In this document: positions 25,338 through 35,463 of the stretch, one piece after another
Position numbering within the stretch: the stretch's first letter is position 1
Layout of the letters: each line of letters opens with the position of its first letter
DNA from: Rheinheimera aquimaris
GTDB lineage: Bacteria > Pseudomonadota > Gammaproteobacteria > Enterobacterales > Alteromonadaceae
NCBI RefSeq assembly: GCF_020531985.1
Contig: NZ_JAJAVQ010000001.1
Coordinates: 310,001 to 374,000, forward strand
Direction: 5' to 3'
Length of the DNA: 64,000 nt
Made by a program: the position numbers and the translations under genes
Notes under the pieces: generated by a model
The model's database searches: none
Told to the model about the DNA's origin: nothing
Seen by the model: the letters and a program-made list of their open reading frames with translations, nothing else

Positions 25338-27782
25338 TTAGAACTGATAACGTAAACCCACTGAAGCGGTGCGACCATTGATAGTGCGGGCGCGGATAAT
25401 ACCATTTGCCGGAACCGAACCCTCTTCCGCTTCTGTTATACCAACCTCATCAAACAGGTTGTTGATGTTAGCTGATAACTGTAAGTTTTCGGCTAGCTCG
25501 TAACTGGCGAAGACATTCACCTGAGCATAACCGCTGAATTTTAGATCGTTATTATCCTGCGCATAAGCATCACTGGTACCAATAACACTGAAGCCCAGCT
25601 GCGCTTTATCCAGATAGTAACGTGCCATTAAACTGTACAACATATCAGCCTGACGACGAGGCGTATTGCCTTCCAGCTCTGGGCTTAGCGCGTCTTTGCT
25701 GATCTCAGCGTCGGTTAATGTAACAGCACCACGCAATTCCAGATCGCCCAAACGATAGCTGCTTTCAAGTTCAACACCTTGCGCTTTGTATACGCGGTCA
25801 AAGAAACGCTGGCTGGTAGCTTCAAAGTTCTGCTCTTCTGTTTCGGCAAAAAATGCAGTAGCGAACACATTTAAGTTGCCATGACGGCTTTTACTACCAA
25901 ATTCGTATTGTGTGACTTCATCTACTGCATCTTGTTTTGCCACGCTACCATCGGCGTTAACTTTACCAAACAGCAAGCGATCGGCATTGGCGCGTCCACC
26001 TTTACTAATGCGGGCAAATACCGCCCAATCATTATCGAACTGGTAATTGGCACCGACGGAATACGAGTTGTAACCCCAGCTGTAATTGACCAGGCTAGGG
26101 TTGGCAAGGTCGATACCGGATACACTTTGTTCAACCTGACTTATCACGCCATCGTTGTTCATATCTCGCGATGCTTGTGCTGCGCCTGCGTATGTGCCGT
26201 CTGCTGAACCGATATCACGGCGAATGCTGGCATCAAGTGACAGTTTGTCTTTCGCCCAGCTAACACCAGCATAAGGTGCTTTGATACTGTAGCTAGTGTC
26301 GTAGTTGCGCTGGCAGCAGTTGCCCCAAAAAGGCACACCGTACGCCAATAAGCCCTGCTCTGAAAACGCTGTACCATCCTGTGCGTTAACGTTTAACAGT
26401 TCAGCATTATCGCCTTTCAACGCCATAAAGTAACTGTTCCATAACCAGGACATGCTGATGTTCTGATCGGCAACGTAGTAACCGACATTAACATCAACAT
26501 CACCAAAGCGGCGGGATAACTTGAGATCATTGACGATGGAGCCAAAATCATTGATTTCAACATCGAAGGTATGAATACGCATTGCATTAGCACCGTTATA
26601 AACGCTACCTGCATTTGGCCCAACAGCATAACTTACCGTTGCACCGCTGCCAGCAATACTGTCGGCAATTTGCTGAGTGTTACCGACCTCTGCCGGAAAC
26701 AGAGTATTAAAGTTACCGCTGACATCACTGATACGAAAACGGTTTTCCAGTGTCCAGCCTTCCGATAAATCAAATACTGCCTCAACGCCAACGCTATTTA
26801 TTTCAGGGTTCATGCCATCACGCACATCACCACGTGATATCTGGTTATCACCATTTAACCGTACAGTCTGGGTTAAATAAGCTGACTGCAAGGTATCCCG
26901 CTGCGCATCAAAGCCCTCAACGGAGCTGCCATCTGCCAACATAGGCATCGGCATATAGCTGGCGGCTTTATCATTTAAGTGCTTAACATACAAACGAACA
27001 TAACCGCTGTTAAATTCACGGGTCAGGTTGGCTTTTAACTGATAGCCGGTCTCGCCCTGGTAACCAGGATCACGCACACCCTCGCCCTGGCGGACGAAAC
27101 CGCCAACATGAAACCGGGTATCGCTATTTAAGTCACCACCATATTCAAAATCAGTACGAAAACTGTCGTAATTTAAACCTGAGGTAATGGCAAGGCTACC
27201 ACCACCCGCTTCACCGGTTTTACTGACAAAATTAATAATACCGCCGGGAGAATTACTGGCCGCGGTGCTGGCTGAACCGCCGCGTATCACGTCTAAGCGC
27301 GATAAGGTAGCATCAGCGCGCAAAAAGATATCGGCATTACCAAAGGCAATGTCGCCAAACTGCAGCACAGGTAAGCCATCTTCTTGTAAGGCTAAAAACT
27401 TTGCCCCGCCTGATGCGACAGGTAAACCGCGTACCGCAATATTGGCATTACCCTCACCGCCGGTCGACTCGCTGCGCACCCCTGGTAACATGCGAAAAAT
27501 CTCAGCTGTGCTGCGCGGCGTAGCAATTTCAATATCAGCAGGCGTTAAGCTACTGACAGACACACTGGATTGCATCACGGTTTGATTACGTGATACTGCA
27601 CCGGTGACTACGATACGCTCAAAACCTAAACCAGAAGCGCTTTCACCTGCTTGCGACTGTGCTTCTGTGCTTGTCGTGTTTTGCGTATCAGTTGATGCCA
27701 TTTGCTGTTCTTGCGCATAAGCAGTATTAAGCGCCAGGCTAACGGCTAATGCCAGATACGCAAGTTTAATATGTTGTTTCAT
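25338..27782 (-). CDS. TonB-dependent outer-membrane receptor, probable sucrose uptake
   Basis: An 814-residue precursor with a signal peptide (MKQHIKLAYLALAVSLALNTAYA). The plug domain starts near residue 57 (RIVVTGAVSRNQ) and includes EIFRMLPGVR, NIAVRGLP and SPGGIINFVSKTGE. The rest is a beta barrel ending in the classic terminal strand TASVGLRYQF with C-terminal Phe. The substrate is inferred from context: it lies in a locus with a sucrose phosphorylase, a permease, a LacI regulator and a fructokinase, and a shared operator sits 58 bases upstream of its start. The ATG at 27782 has GGGAG upstream. Confidence 0.9.
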   Translation of the reverse strand: MKQHIKLAYLALAVSLALNTAYAQEQQMASTDTQNTTSTEAQSQAGESASGLGFERIVVTGAVSRNQTVMQSSVSVSSLTPADIEIATPRSTAEIFRMLPGVRSESTGGEGNANIAVRGLPVASGGAKFLALQEDGLPVLQFGDIAFGNADIFLRADATLSRLDVIRGGSASTAASNSPGGIINFVSKTGEAGGGSLAITSGLNYDSFRTDFEYGGDLNSDTRFHVGGFVRQGEGVRDPGYQGETGYQLKANLTREFNSGYVRLYVKHLNDKAASYMPMPMLADGSSVEGFDAQRDTLQSAYLTQTVRLNGDNQISRGDVRDGMNPEINSVGVEAVFDLSEGWTLENRFRISDVSGNFNTLFPAEVGNTQQIADSIAGSGATVSYAVGPNAGSVYNGANAMRIHTFDVEINDFGSIVNDLKLSRRFGDVDVNVGYYVADQNISMSWLWNSYFMALKGDNAELLNVNAQDGTAFSEQGLLAYGVPFWGNCCQRNYDTSYSIKAPYAGVSWAKDKLSLDASIRRDIGSADGTYAGAAQASRDMNNDGVISQVEQSVSGIDLANPSLVNYSWGYNSYSVGANYQFDNDWAVFARISKGGRANADRLLFGKVNADGSVAKQDAVDEVTQYEFGSKSRHGNLNVFATAFFAETEEQNFEATSQRFFDRVYKAQGVELESSYRLGDLELRGAVTLTDAEISKDALSPELEGNTPRRQADMLYSLMARYYLDKAQLGFSVIGTSDAYAQDNNDLKFSGYAQVNVFASYELAENLQLSANINNLFDEVGITEAEEGSVPANGIIRARTINGRTASVGLRYQF

Positions 27783-27839
27783 CGTCTAGCTCCCGTGTTG
27801 ATTTTGCTATCTCTTTTGTTGGATAGCTAATTTAACTAC

Positions 27840-27857
27840 AACTTAATCGTTTAAGTT
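27840..27857. promoter_or_regulatory. ScrR-type operator 1 (TonB receptor promoter)
   Basis: AACTTAATCGTTTAAGTT is an almost perfect 18-bp palindrome of the LacI-family type with a central CG. It shares the core CTTAATCGTTTAAG with operator 2 and lies 58 bases upstream of the TonB receptor start. Confidence 0.75.
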
Positions 27858-27909
27858 TTGAGGCGATAATTTTCATTTAAAACTTAAAGACTTATCACTT
27901 ATATAAAAT

Positions 27910-29163
27910 TTAATCGGTTTGTTGCTGTGCTAATTTTTGTTTTGCTGGTTGCGCCAGCCAGTTATAAATCATCGCCGCTGCCAGCAGCGCTGAAAATGCG
28001 GTGGCAAGATAAAAACCGACACTTACATTTGCTGCCATATCGCCAATTATCGCCATCAGAGCCGGTGCCAACGCAGCTGATAGTGCAGTAAACGCCAGAA
28101 TAAGCCCGGCTACCGCACCATGTTGCTGGCGTGGAAAGCAGCTAATGCCTTTAGAATTTAACGTTGGATATATCATGGACATAAAGAGGCCGGAAAGCGG
28201 CATTAACCATAGCGCAACTTCTTTTCCGCCTAGCATGCTAAGCATAAAGCAAATAAAAATGGCCAACGTAAACACCGCCATTACACTGCTCCAGCAAAAC
28301 CGCTGTAAAATGATACCGGCCAGAAACCTGCCAGCTGCACGCAGAATAAAAAATATCGTAATCGCATGCATGGCCACAAAGCCGAAACTACCGTCGTAGC
28401 CTGCCAGTAACGTTGGCAACCAGACAAAAATTGCCACTTCACATGCAACGTATAGCGCTATCGCCAGCGAAAAACCCAGCGCATAACGATCTTTGAGTAA
28501 ACCCAGTGACTGACGAAGCGTGCTCTGTGTGATGGAGGCTTTGTAGGGAGGATAAGGCAAACGTGTAGCCATAATCACTAATACAGTGCACAGCAGCCCT
28601 GCCACCAAATACAGTTGTTTCCAGTGTATCGATGCAGCAATCATTAGCGTGACAAGCGCCGGGCCGGCTATCGCACCCAGGGCAAAGAAACCCTCAACTT
28701 TGTTCATGGTGCGGGTATGGCTAGCACTGTCTTCGCTAATATCGCCTATCAGCGCCAGCGCCGCCGTTTTAAATATGCCTATTGCCAGGCCACAAATCCC
28801 CATCAGCAGGATAAAAAACACTGCACTATCGCCGGCGATAAAACTATAACAGGCTGCCGCATACAGGCTCAGTCCGATAATGATAAGTGTCTTGCGACCC
28901 AATTTATCGGCCAGGCGGCCAAGCAATAGGCCGGCGAAACCAATCGCCACCATCGGCACATAGTGAAATGCACTGGCCTGAAACATCGTCAGCTGATACT
29001 GCGCCATCACTTCAGGAATAATCACGCCAACGGCGTCTGTCGTCATAGCGAAGACAAAAAACATCAGATAAGTCATCCAGCGCACCTGACGCTGTAACCG
29101 TACCGCCGTATCGTTTGTTTCAGCTGCCCCGACAGCTAAAACGCTACTTTTGCTAGTCAGCAT
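27910..29163 (-). CDS. MFS transporter, probable sucrose permease
   Basis: A protein of 417 residues with about 12 hydrophobic helices. The loop motif GRLADKLGRKTLIIIGL (between helices 2 and 3) is the MFS signature. It starts at the ATG at 29163, preceded by GGGGA; the longer frame to 29271 would run into the promoter region and lacks conservation-like features. In related Alteromonadales a permease in this position carries sucrose across the inner membrane, and context supports that here. It is divergent from the phosphorylase gene. Confidence 0.85.
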   Translation of the reverse strand: MLTSKSSVLAVGAAETNDTAVRLQRQVRWMTYLMFFVFAMTTDAVGVIIPEVMAQYQLTMFQASAFHYVPMVAIGFAGLLLGRLADKLGRKTLIIIGLSLYAAACYSFIAGDSAVFFILLMGICGLAIGIFKTAALALIGDISEDSASHTRTMNKVEGFFALGAIAGPALVTLMIAASIHWKQLYLVAGLLCTVLVIMATRLPYPPYKASITQSTLRQSLGLLKDRYALGFSLAIALYVACEVAIFVWLPTLLAGYDGSFGFVAMHAITIFFILRAAGRFLAGIILQRFCWSSVMAVFTLAIFICFMLSMLGGKEVALWLMPLSGLFMSMIYPTLNSKGISCFPRQQHGAVAGLILAFTALSAALAPALMAIIGDMAANVSVGFYLATAFSALLAAAMIYNWLAQPAKQKLAQQQTD

Positions 29164-29264
29164 TTTGTTCCCCGTTTGCGGCAGACCGGTGTAAGCGCAC
29201 CGGCCAGTTAACACCCGTTGTGGCACGGCTCTGATAATTTGCCCTGTTATTGTTATCGCGGGGC

Positions 29265-29270
29265 TTGACA
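29265..29270 (+). promoter_or_regulatory. Candidate -35 box of the sucrose phosphorylase promoter
   Basis: A perfect TTGACA lies 26 bases upstream of operator 2. The matching -10 is uncertain: TAAAGC at 29287 has a 16-base spacer, while the better TATATC at 29293 is 22 bases away and abuts the operator. Either way the operator would overlap or closely follow the promoter. Confidence 0.4.
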
Positions 29271-29295
29271 AAGTTGTGCGTTGGCTTAAAGCTAT

Positions 29296-29313
29296 ATCTT
29301 AATCGTTTAAGAT
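29296..29313. promoter_or_regulatory. ScrR-type operator 2 (permease/phosphorylase divergent promoter)
   Basis: ATCTTAATCGTTTAAGAT, an 18-bp near-palindrome sharing its core with operator 1. It lies 28 bases before the phosphorylase ATG and between the two divergent genes, so it can control both. Confidence 0.78.
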
Positions 29314-29340
29314 GCAAATATTTTTTTCAGGAAGCCGACA

Positions 29341-30828
29341 ATGACTAACGCAGTACACACCAACCAGATCCAGTTAATCACTTATGTTGACAGGCTAAGT
29401 GGCGGAAAAATATCAGATTTACATAAGTTGCTTAATGGTCAGCTGTCCGGCTTATTTGACGGGGTACATTTATTGCCGTTTTATCCGCCAATCGATGGTG
29501 AAGATGCCGGCTTCGACCCATCTGACCATACGGCGGTCGATAGTCGTTTGGGAACCTGGCAAGATATTGAGCATCTGGCAAAAGATTATCCAATCATGGC
29601 GGATATGATTGTTAACCATATATCAGCACAATCGCCGCAATTTCTCGACGTTCTGCAACATGGTGCCGCTTCCAAATACTGGCCACTGTTTTTAACACGC
29701 GATAAAGTCTTTGGTACCAAGCCGGATGCTACGCAGCTAAGCGCCATTTACCGGCCCCGCCCTACGCCATGCTTTACTGGTATCAGATTGGCAAACGGCC
29801 AAATTGTGCCATTTTGGACCACTTTTACCGCAAACCAGATTGATATCGACGTTGACTCTGAACCGGGTAAGGCCTATCTGCAGGCGATATTGCAACGCTT
29901 TACCGATCATGGTGTGAAATATATCCGCTTGGATGCGGCGGGTTATGCCATTAAAAAAGCTGGCACCAACTGCTTTATGTTGCCTGAAACGTTTGACTTC
30001 ATCGCTCAATTGTCAGAGCAGGCCAGAGCGCTCGGTATGACGTGCTTAGTCGAGATCCATGGTTATCACAAAACACAAATTGAAATCGCCAAACGTTGTG
30101 ACATGGTATACGACTTTGCCTTACCACCTTTGGTGCTACATACACTCTTTACCCGCAATGCAAAGGCGTTAAAAACCTGGTTAGATATAGCACCGCGTAA
30201 CTGTATCACGGTATTGGATACTCATGATGGCATAGGCATTGTTGATGCGGCTGATCACAATGGTGAACCCGGGCTATTAACTGATCCAGAGCTGGATGCG
30301 TTAGTGGAAAAAATCCACCAGAACAGCAAAGGCAGTTCCAAACTTGCCACCGGCAATGCTGCTAACAATGTTGACTTATATCAGGTTAACTGCAGCTTTT
30401 ACGATGCGCTGGGCCAAAACGACGGCGATTATTTACTGGCACGGGCAATTCAGCTTTTTTGCCCGGGTATCAGCCAAATTTACTACGCTGGCTTGTTGGC
30501 GGCCGAGAATGACGTAGCGTTATTACAACGTACCGGCGTGGGGCGTGACATTAACCGCCCCTATTTCAATCAAGACACCATTAACCAGGCTTTGCAAAAG
30601 CCAGTGGTAAAAGCCCTGCTTAAACTGATTAAGTTGCGCCATAACATGCAGGCCTTTAATGGCAGCTTTAGCCACACGCTATCAGATAACACTTATCAGT
30701 TAAGCTGGCAGCATTTGGGTCATACAGCAAGCTTAACATTGACACTTGACAGTCTGACAGCGGCCTTAGCCTGGCAGAATGAAGGTGAAGCTGCAGAGCT
30801 GTTGCAACTTCACAGCTTGCTGGCGTAA
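29341..30828 (+). CDS. scrP: Sucrose phosphorylase (GH13 subfamily 18)
   Basis: A 495-residue cytoplasmic enzyme converting sucrose and phosphate into glucose 1-phosphate and fructose. The TIM-barrel motifs are clear: HLLPFYPP, the nucleophile D198 in IRLDAAGY, the acid/base E238 in LVEIHGY and the transition-state stabiliser in VLDTHDGIG. Length and spacing fit bifidobacterial sucrose phosphorylases. The neighbouring fructokinase would use the fructose. It ends 18 bases from the convergent LacI-type gene. Related phosphorylases use sucrose 6-phosphate or glucosylglycerol; sequence alone cannot fully exclude these. Confidence 0.88.
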   Translation: MTNAVHTNQIQLITYVDRLSGGKISDLHKLLNGQLSGLFDGVHLLPFYPPIDGEDAGFDPSDHTAVDSRLGTWQDIEHLAKDYPIMADMIVNHISAQSPQFLDVLQHGAASKYWPLFLTRDKVFGTKPDATQLSAIYRPRPTPCFTGIRLANGQIVPFWTTFTANQIDIDVDSEPGKAYLQAILQRFTDHGVKYIRLDAAGYAIKKAGTNCFMLPETFDFIAQLSEQARALGMTCLVEIHGYHKTQIEIAKRCDMVYDFALPPLVLHTLFTRNAKALKTWLDIAPRNCITVLDTHDGIGIVDAADHNGEPGLLTDPELDALVEKIHQNSKGSSKLATGNAANNVDLYQVNCSFYDALGQNDGDYLLARAIQLFCPGISQIYYAGLLAAENDVALLQRTGVGRDINRPYFNQDTINQALQKPVVKALLKLIKLRHNMQAFNGSFSHTLSDNTYQLSWQHLGHTASLTLTLDSLTAALAWQNEGEAAELLQLHSLLA

Positions 30829-30846
30829 GCCCGGCACCAGATATAT

Positions 30847-31866
30847 TTAACTACTCTCCCCCAGCTTAAGCTGATATGGCAATAGCTGGGGGCTGTTATC
30901 TGCTGATAAAAACGCCCTAACCGCAGCCTCGCCTTTGACGTCACTAAACTGCCATACGCTGCTTAATGTCGGGTGATAACGTAATGTCTCGTCAATGCCA
31001 TCAAAACCTACCACTTTAAGCTGCTCTGGAATGGCAATGCCGAGCTGAAGCGCTTCGCGCATCGCACTTAGCGCGATTAAATCACTCATACATAACAGCA
31101 CTGTAGGCCTGGGGTTTAGGGCTAACACAGATCTGGCAGCGTACTGTGCGAATTGCTGGTTACTCTCTGGAATATGCCATAGATAATCAGGCCGCAGAAT
31201 GAGATCATACTCTGCCATCGCGCGCTGGTATCCGTCGAGCCGCCGGTGAGCAATAGAGCTTTGATTATCCCACAGCGGTGCATCCAATACCGGTCGGGTA
31301 TCGCTGGCGTCAATCAACCTCAAACCGAGTATCGCAACGGTATCATCTTTATTGATGACCGCTTTTGCGCTTTGATACGCTGCTTGCTCGTTATCTATGT
31401 TTACTGAAGGGCGACCGGGTAGATCGAAGTCGACCGTCAACACGCGTTTCGGGCTTTGTGCCAGCTGTTTTATTAATGCCAGATTTCGCGGTGCACCGTA
31501 GCAGATAAAGCCATCAACAAAATCGCTGATCGCATCCAGGTTGGCACTACTGCCGGAGAACAATAACAAATGCAGTTTATGCCGCTCTAACTCGCGGGTG
31601 ACACCTTGCAAAAACTGACTGGCCACCGGATCGCTGACCATATATTCCAGCGAGTCAGACAAAATAACTGCAACAATGCCAGAGCTACCGGTACGTAACG
31701 ATTGCGCCGCTTTATTCGGACCAAAATAGCCCAATTCAGCACAGGCACTAAGTATCTTTTCCCGCAGGGCAACCGACAGTTGATCCGGCCGGTTAAACGC
31801 ATTGGAAATGGTCGCAGTTGATACGCCAAGGGTTTTAGCAACACTTTTCAGCGTTAATTTACTCAT
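30847..31866 (-). CDS. scrR: LacI-family repressor of the sucrose locus
   Basis: A 339-residue regulator. The N-terminal helix-turn-helix (LTLKSVAKTLGVSTATISNAFNRPDQLS) is of LacI type, and residues 60-335 form a periplasmic-binding-protein-like sensor (VVGFDGIDETLRYHP). Three 18-bp operators of one consensus in this locus are its likely targets, and one lies upstream of its own gene. The effector is probably a sucrose-derived sugar; that is inference. The ATG at 31866 is preferred to an in-frame GTG at 31878. Confidence 0.85.
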   Translation of the reverse strand: MSKLTLKSVAKTLGVSTATISNAFNRPDQLSVALREKILSACAELGYFGPNKAAQSLRTGSSGIVAVILSDSLEYMVSDPVASQFLQGVTRELERHKLHLLLFSGSSANLDAISDFVDGFICYGAPRNLALIKQLAQSPKRVLTVDFDLPGRPSVNIDNEQAAYQSAKAVINKDDTVAILGLRLIDASDTRPVLDAPLWDNQSSIAHRRLDGYQRAMAEYDLILRPDYLWHIPESNQQFAQYAARSVLALNPRPTVLLCMSDLIALSAMREALQLGIAIPEQLKVVGFDGIDETLRYHPTLSSVWQFSDVKGEAAVRAFLSADNSPQLLPYQLKLGESS

Positions 31867-31889
31867 CGTTCCAGTCACTTCAGGCTTTC

Positions 31890-31907
31890 TTCTTAATTGA
31901 TTAAGTT
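31890..31907. promoter_or_regulatory. ScrR-type operator 3 (regulator/fructokinase divergent promoter)
   Basis: TTCTTAATTGATTAAGTT has the same flanks as the other two operators (CTTAAT and TTAAG) but TTGA in the centre instead of TCGT. It lies 23 bases upstream of the regulator ATG and 63 bases before the fructokinase ATG. Confidence 0.65.
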
Positions 31908-31970
31908 ATATGATTTTTAACTTATTGCCAAATGCTATCTTTGCACAGCTCATTGCGACAGGAAACTACT

Positions 31971-32906
31971 ATGCTTGCGGTTATTGGAGAGAACGTTGTT
32001 GATATGCTGCCAGAGCACAATGGCTTGTATCGCCCCTGCCTGGGCGGCTCGCCCTTTAACGTTGCTATCGCCGCAGCAAGGCAACGGCTTAACGTAAGCT
32101 ATATATCACCATTATCACAAGATGCGTTTGGCCAGCAGTTTGCTGCTTATCTTCAACAAAATGGTGCTAGCTACGGTTTACAGTACTTTAGCCGCCGTCC
32201 CAGTTCGCTGGCGATGGTATCGATGGATGCGCAGTTACAACCGCAATACAGTTTATATCGCACCGGTATTGCCGATAGAGATATCAGCGCTGAAACACAA
32301 ATTGCCGCCTTGCCATCCGATTGCACAGTATTACATTTGGGTTCGCTGGCATTAGAAAGTGAAGACGCGCCACGTATTGCTCAGGTAGTCAGTGCGGCAA
32401 AAGCCACAGGTATACGTATTGCGCTGGATATCAACGTAAGACTCAATGCTGTAACTAATGTCGCGGCTTATCGCGATTTTGTGCAGCAAATGATTAAGCA
32501 AAGCGATTATATAAAAGCCAGTGATGAAGACCTCGCGCTGCTATTTGAAGGTGAAGACCTCTCTGACGCTGTTTCTTTAGTGCGACACAGCGCACCCAGT
32601 GCAATGCTGGCGTTAACTGAGGGCGACAAAGGCGCCACATTGTATTGGCAGCAACATCACATAACATTACCGGTTATTGCAGCAACGCCCTTTGTTGATA
32701 CCGTCGGTGCCGGCGATACGTTCTGGGCAAACTTACTGGTATCGCTAATTAAACAGGGATTACCTAAAGCCGATGACGTCTCGTTGGATATCTTGAGGCA
32801 TTGTTTGCAGCGAGCCATGTTGGCGGCAAGCTTAAATATCGCCACTAAAGGCTGCAACCCGCCAACACGTGAAGAACTCGACCTCGCTTTGGCAAAACTG
32901 AGTTAA
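31971..32906 (+). CDS. scrK: Fructokinase, PfkB family
   Basis: A protein of 311 residues with the ribokinase-family motifs GGSPFNVAIAAARQ near the N-terminus and DTVGAGDTFWANLL with the catalytic Asp near the C-terminus. It phosphorylates fructose to fructose 6-phosphate, the expected next step after sucrose phosphorylase. The ATG at 31971 has GGAAA upstream; a longer frame from 31932 overlaps the promoter and is unlikely. It is divergent from the repressor and followed by a strong terminator. Confidence 0.9.
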   Translation: MLAVIGENVVDMLPEHNGLYRPCLGGSPFNVAIAAARQRLNVSYISPLSQDAFGQQFAAYLQQNGASYGLQYFSRRPSSLAMVSMDAQLQPQYSLYRTGIADRDISAETQIAALPSDCTVLHLGSLALESEDAPRIAQVVSAAKATGIRIALDINVRLNAVTNVAAYRDFVQQMIKQSDYIKASDEDLALLFEGEDLSDAVSLVRHSAPSAMLALTEGDKGATLYWQQHHITLPVIAATPFVDTVGAGDTFWANLLVSLIKQGLPKADDVSLDILRHCLQRAMLAASLNIATKGCNPPTREELDLALAKLS

Positions 32907-32911
32907 GACAA

Positions 32912-32941
32912 AAAAACACCCCGCCTAAGCGGGGTGTTTTT
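32912..32941. terminator. Bidirectional terminator between scrK and ppsA
   Basis: AAAAACACCCCGC and GCGGGGTGTTTTT arms around CTAA make a long perfect stem flanked by A- and T-tracts. It serves both convergent genes. Confidence 0.92.
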
Positions 32942-32947
32942 AAGCTG

Positions 32948-35326
32948 TTAGTTTTTGCCGTATTTCTCGGCCAGGTACAGCCAGGTTTCCAGTACCGTAT
33001 CCGGGTTTAACGATACGCTGTCAATGCCCTGCTGCATTAACCAGGCGGCAAAGTCTTCATGATCTGAAGGGCCCTGGCCACAAATACCAATGTATTTACC
33101 TTTGGCTTTACAGGTCTTAATCGCCATTTCCAGCAGTTTGTAAATCGCCGGATTACGCTCATCAAATAAATGCGCAATTAAGCCGCTATCGCGATCCAGG
33201 CCCAGCGTTAACTGAGTTAAATCGTTAGAGCCTATTGAGAAGCCATCAAAGTATTCCAGGAACTCTCCTGCCAGTAACGCATTAGATGGCAGTTCACACA
33301 TCATAATAACGCGCAGGCCATTCTCGCCGCGTTTTAAACCATGTTCTGCCAGTAAGTTGATCACCGCGCTTGCCTCTTCCAACGTGCGCACAAACGGGAT
33401 CATCACTTCAACATTGGTAAAGCCCATAACATTGCGAACACGCTTTAACGCTTCTACTTCCAGCGCGAAGCAATCTCGGAAGTCTTCAGAGATATAACGT
33501 GAAGCGCCCCGGAAACCGATCATCGGGTTTTCTTCATGCGGCTCATACTGACGACCACCGACCAGGTTGGCATACTCATTCGATTTGAAATCTGACATCC
33601 GCACGATGACTTTTTGCGGCGCAAAAGCACAGGCTAAGGTGGCAATGCCTTCGGTCAGTTTGGCGATGTAAAACTCAACCGGATTGTCGTAACCGGCGAT
33701 CATCTCGCTTATTGTTGCCTTTAACTCCGGTGTTTGCGCATCAAAATTCAGCAATGCTTTAGGGTGCACACCAATCATACGATTGATTATGAATTCCAAG
33801 CGAGCTAAACCAATACCAGCGTGCGGTAATTTAGCAAACGAAAAAGCGCGCTCCGGGTTGCCGACGTTCATCATGATTTTTAAATCAAGCTTCGGCATCT
33901 GATCAACGCGGCTGCTTACGACCTTATAATCCAGTTTACCATCGTAGATAAAACCGGTATCGCCTTCTGCGCACGACACGGTAACTTGCTGACCGGTCTT
34001 AATTTTACTGGTGGCATCACCGCAGCCTACCACCGCAGGAATACCCAGCTCTCGGGCAATAATGGCAGCATGACAGGTACGGCCGCCACGGTTAGTCACG
34101 ATAGCAGAAGCACGCTTCATAATCGGCTCCCAATCCGGATCGGTCATATCGGTCACCAGTACATCGCCGGGCTGGATCTGATCCATTTGCTCAATGCCTT
34201 TAAGCACCTTAGCCGTACCACTGCCAATGCGCTGACCAATGGCGCGGCCTTCCACTAACACAGCTGCCTTACCCTGCAATTGAAAACGTTCCATGCTGTT
34301 GCTGTCTTCACGGCTTTTTACCGTTTCCGGCCGTGCCTGCACTATGTACAGCTTGCCGTCATTGCCGTCTTTAGCCCATTCGATATCCATTGGCCGGCCG
34401 TAATGCTTGGCAATGATCACGGCTTGCTTGGCTAACTCTTCAACTTCAGCATCGGTCAAAGAAAATTGGCGGCTGCGCTCTGCAGCAATGTCGACAACTT
34501 TTACCTGCTTGCCGTGGCCTTGCTCACCTGAGTAGACCATCTCAACTTTTTTGCTGCCCAGGTTACGTTTTACCACCGCCGGACGACCAGCGGCCAGCGT
34601 CGGTTTATGCACGTAAAACTCGTCCGGGTTTACTGCGCCCTGCACCACCATTTCGCCTAAGCCGTACGAAGAGGTAATAAACACCACATCTTCGAAGCCC
34701 GATTCAGTATCGATACTGAACATCACGCCTGAAGAGGCTAAATCTGAACGCACCATTTTCTGCACACCAGCAGACAGCGCTACACCGCGGTGGTCATAGC
34801 CCTGGTGTACCCGGTAAGAAATAGCGCGGTCGTTAAATAATGAAGCAAACACATGCTTAATGGCGACGATAACTGCATCATAGCCACGTACGTTCAGGAA
34901 GGTTTCCTGCTGACCGGCAAAAGACGCATCCGGCATATCTTCTGCTGTCGCTGATGAGCGCACGGCAAAAGACACATCCTGTTTAGCGTCAGGATGCAGC
35001 TGCTGATAGGCCTCACGAATGGCTTGCTCTAATTCGGGTTGAAACGGCGTGTCGATAACCCATTGCCGGATTTGCGTACCAGCTTTGGCCAGTTCTGTCA
35101 CGTTATCTACATCTAAGCCATCCAATAACTGATAAATCCGCTCGTTGACACCGCTTTGTTCAAGAAATTGATTAAAGGCATAGGCTGTGGTGGCAAATCC
35201 ACCCGGTACCTGTACACCGGCATTAGCCAGATTACTGATCATTTCACCCAACGATGCATTTTTACCGCCAACGCGGTTAACATCATGCATTCCCAGGTTT
35301 TCATACCAAATAACAAATTCCTGCAC
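32948..35326 (-). CDS. ppsA: Phosphoenolpyruvate synthase
   Basis: A protein of 792 residues, the same length as E. coli PpsA. It makes PEP from pyruvate and ATP, releasing AMP and phosphate, for gluconeogenesis. The N-terminal ATP-grasp part has [11 protein letters not shown] and [19 protein letters not shown]. The phosphohistidine is H419 in [15 protein letters not shown]. The C-terminal PEP-binding barrel has GFRGASRYI and the late ICGQGPSDH with the catalytic Cys. The start is GTG at 35326 with GGAG upstream. Its regulator ppsR diverges from it. Confidence 0.97.
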   Translation of the reverse strand: MQEFVIWYENLGMHDVNRVGGKNASLGEMISNLANAGVQVPGGFATTAYAFNQFLEQSGVNERIYQLLDGLDVDNVTELAKAGTQIRQWVIDTPFQPELEQAIREAYQQLHPDAKQDVSFAVRSSATAEDMPDASFAGQQETFLNVRGYDAVIVAIKHVFASLFNDRAISYRVHQGYDHRGVALSAGVQKMVRSDLASSGVMFSIDTESGFEDVVFITSSYGLGEMVVQGAVNPDEFYVHKPTLAAGRPAVVKRNLGSKKVEMVYSGEQGHGKQVKVVDIAAERSRQFSLTDAEVEELAKQAVIIAKHYGRPMDIEWAKDGNDGKLYIVQARPETVKSREDSNSMERFQLQGKAAVLVEGRAIGQRIGSGTAKVLKGIEQMDQIQPGDVLVTDMTDPDWEPIMKRASAIVTNRGGRTCHAAIIARELGIPAVVGCGDATSKIKTGQQVTVSCAEGDTGFIYDGKLDYKVVSSRVDQMPKLDLKIMMNVGNPERAFSFAKLPHAGIGLARLEFIINRMIGVHPKALLNFDAQTPELKATISEMIAGYDNPVEFYIAKLTEGIATLACAFAPQKVIVRMSDFKSNEYANLVGGRQYEPHEENPMIGFRGASRYISEDFRDCFALEVEALKRVRNVMGFTNVEVMIPFVRTLEEASAVINLLAEHGLKRGENGLRVIMMCELPSNALLAGEFLEYFDGFSIGSNDLTQLTLGLDRDSGLIAHLFDERNPAIYKLLEMAIKTCKAKGKYIGICGQGPSDHEDFAAWLMQQGIDSVSLNPDTVLETWLYLAEKYGKN

Positions 35327-35378
35327 AGTTCGTCTCCAATTTTTGTCGTATGGCGTGTAAGCTTACGGTCAGCATTAC

Positions 35379-35405
35379 AGTGCCAGATGATTTTACACTG
35401 GCACT
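35379..35405. promoter_or_regulatory. Inverted repeat between divergent ppsA and ppsR
   Basis: AGTGCCAG (35379-35386) and CTGGCACT (35398-35405) are perfect eight-base arms with an 11-base AT-rich spacer. It could be an operator shared by both genes or a leader hairpin of ppsA. It does not match the Cra/FruR consensus. Confidence 0.4.
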
Positions 35406-35463
35406 TGTGTTAATTAAAACCTTAATTTTCAATGTAATTTTATAACAACAAAACGGAGTTAAC

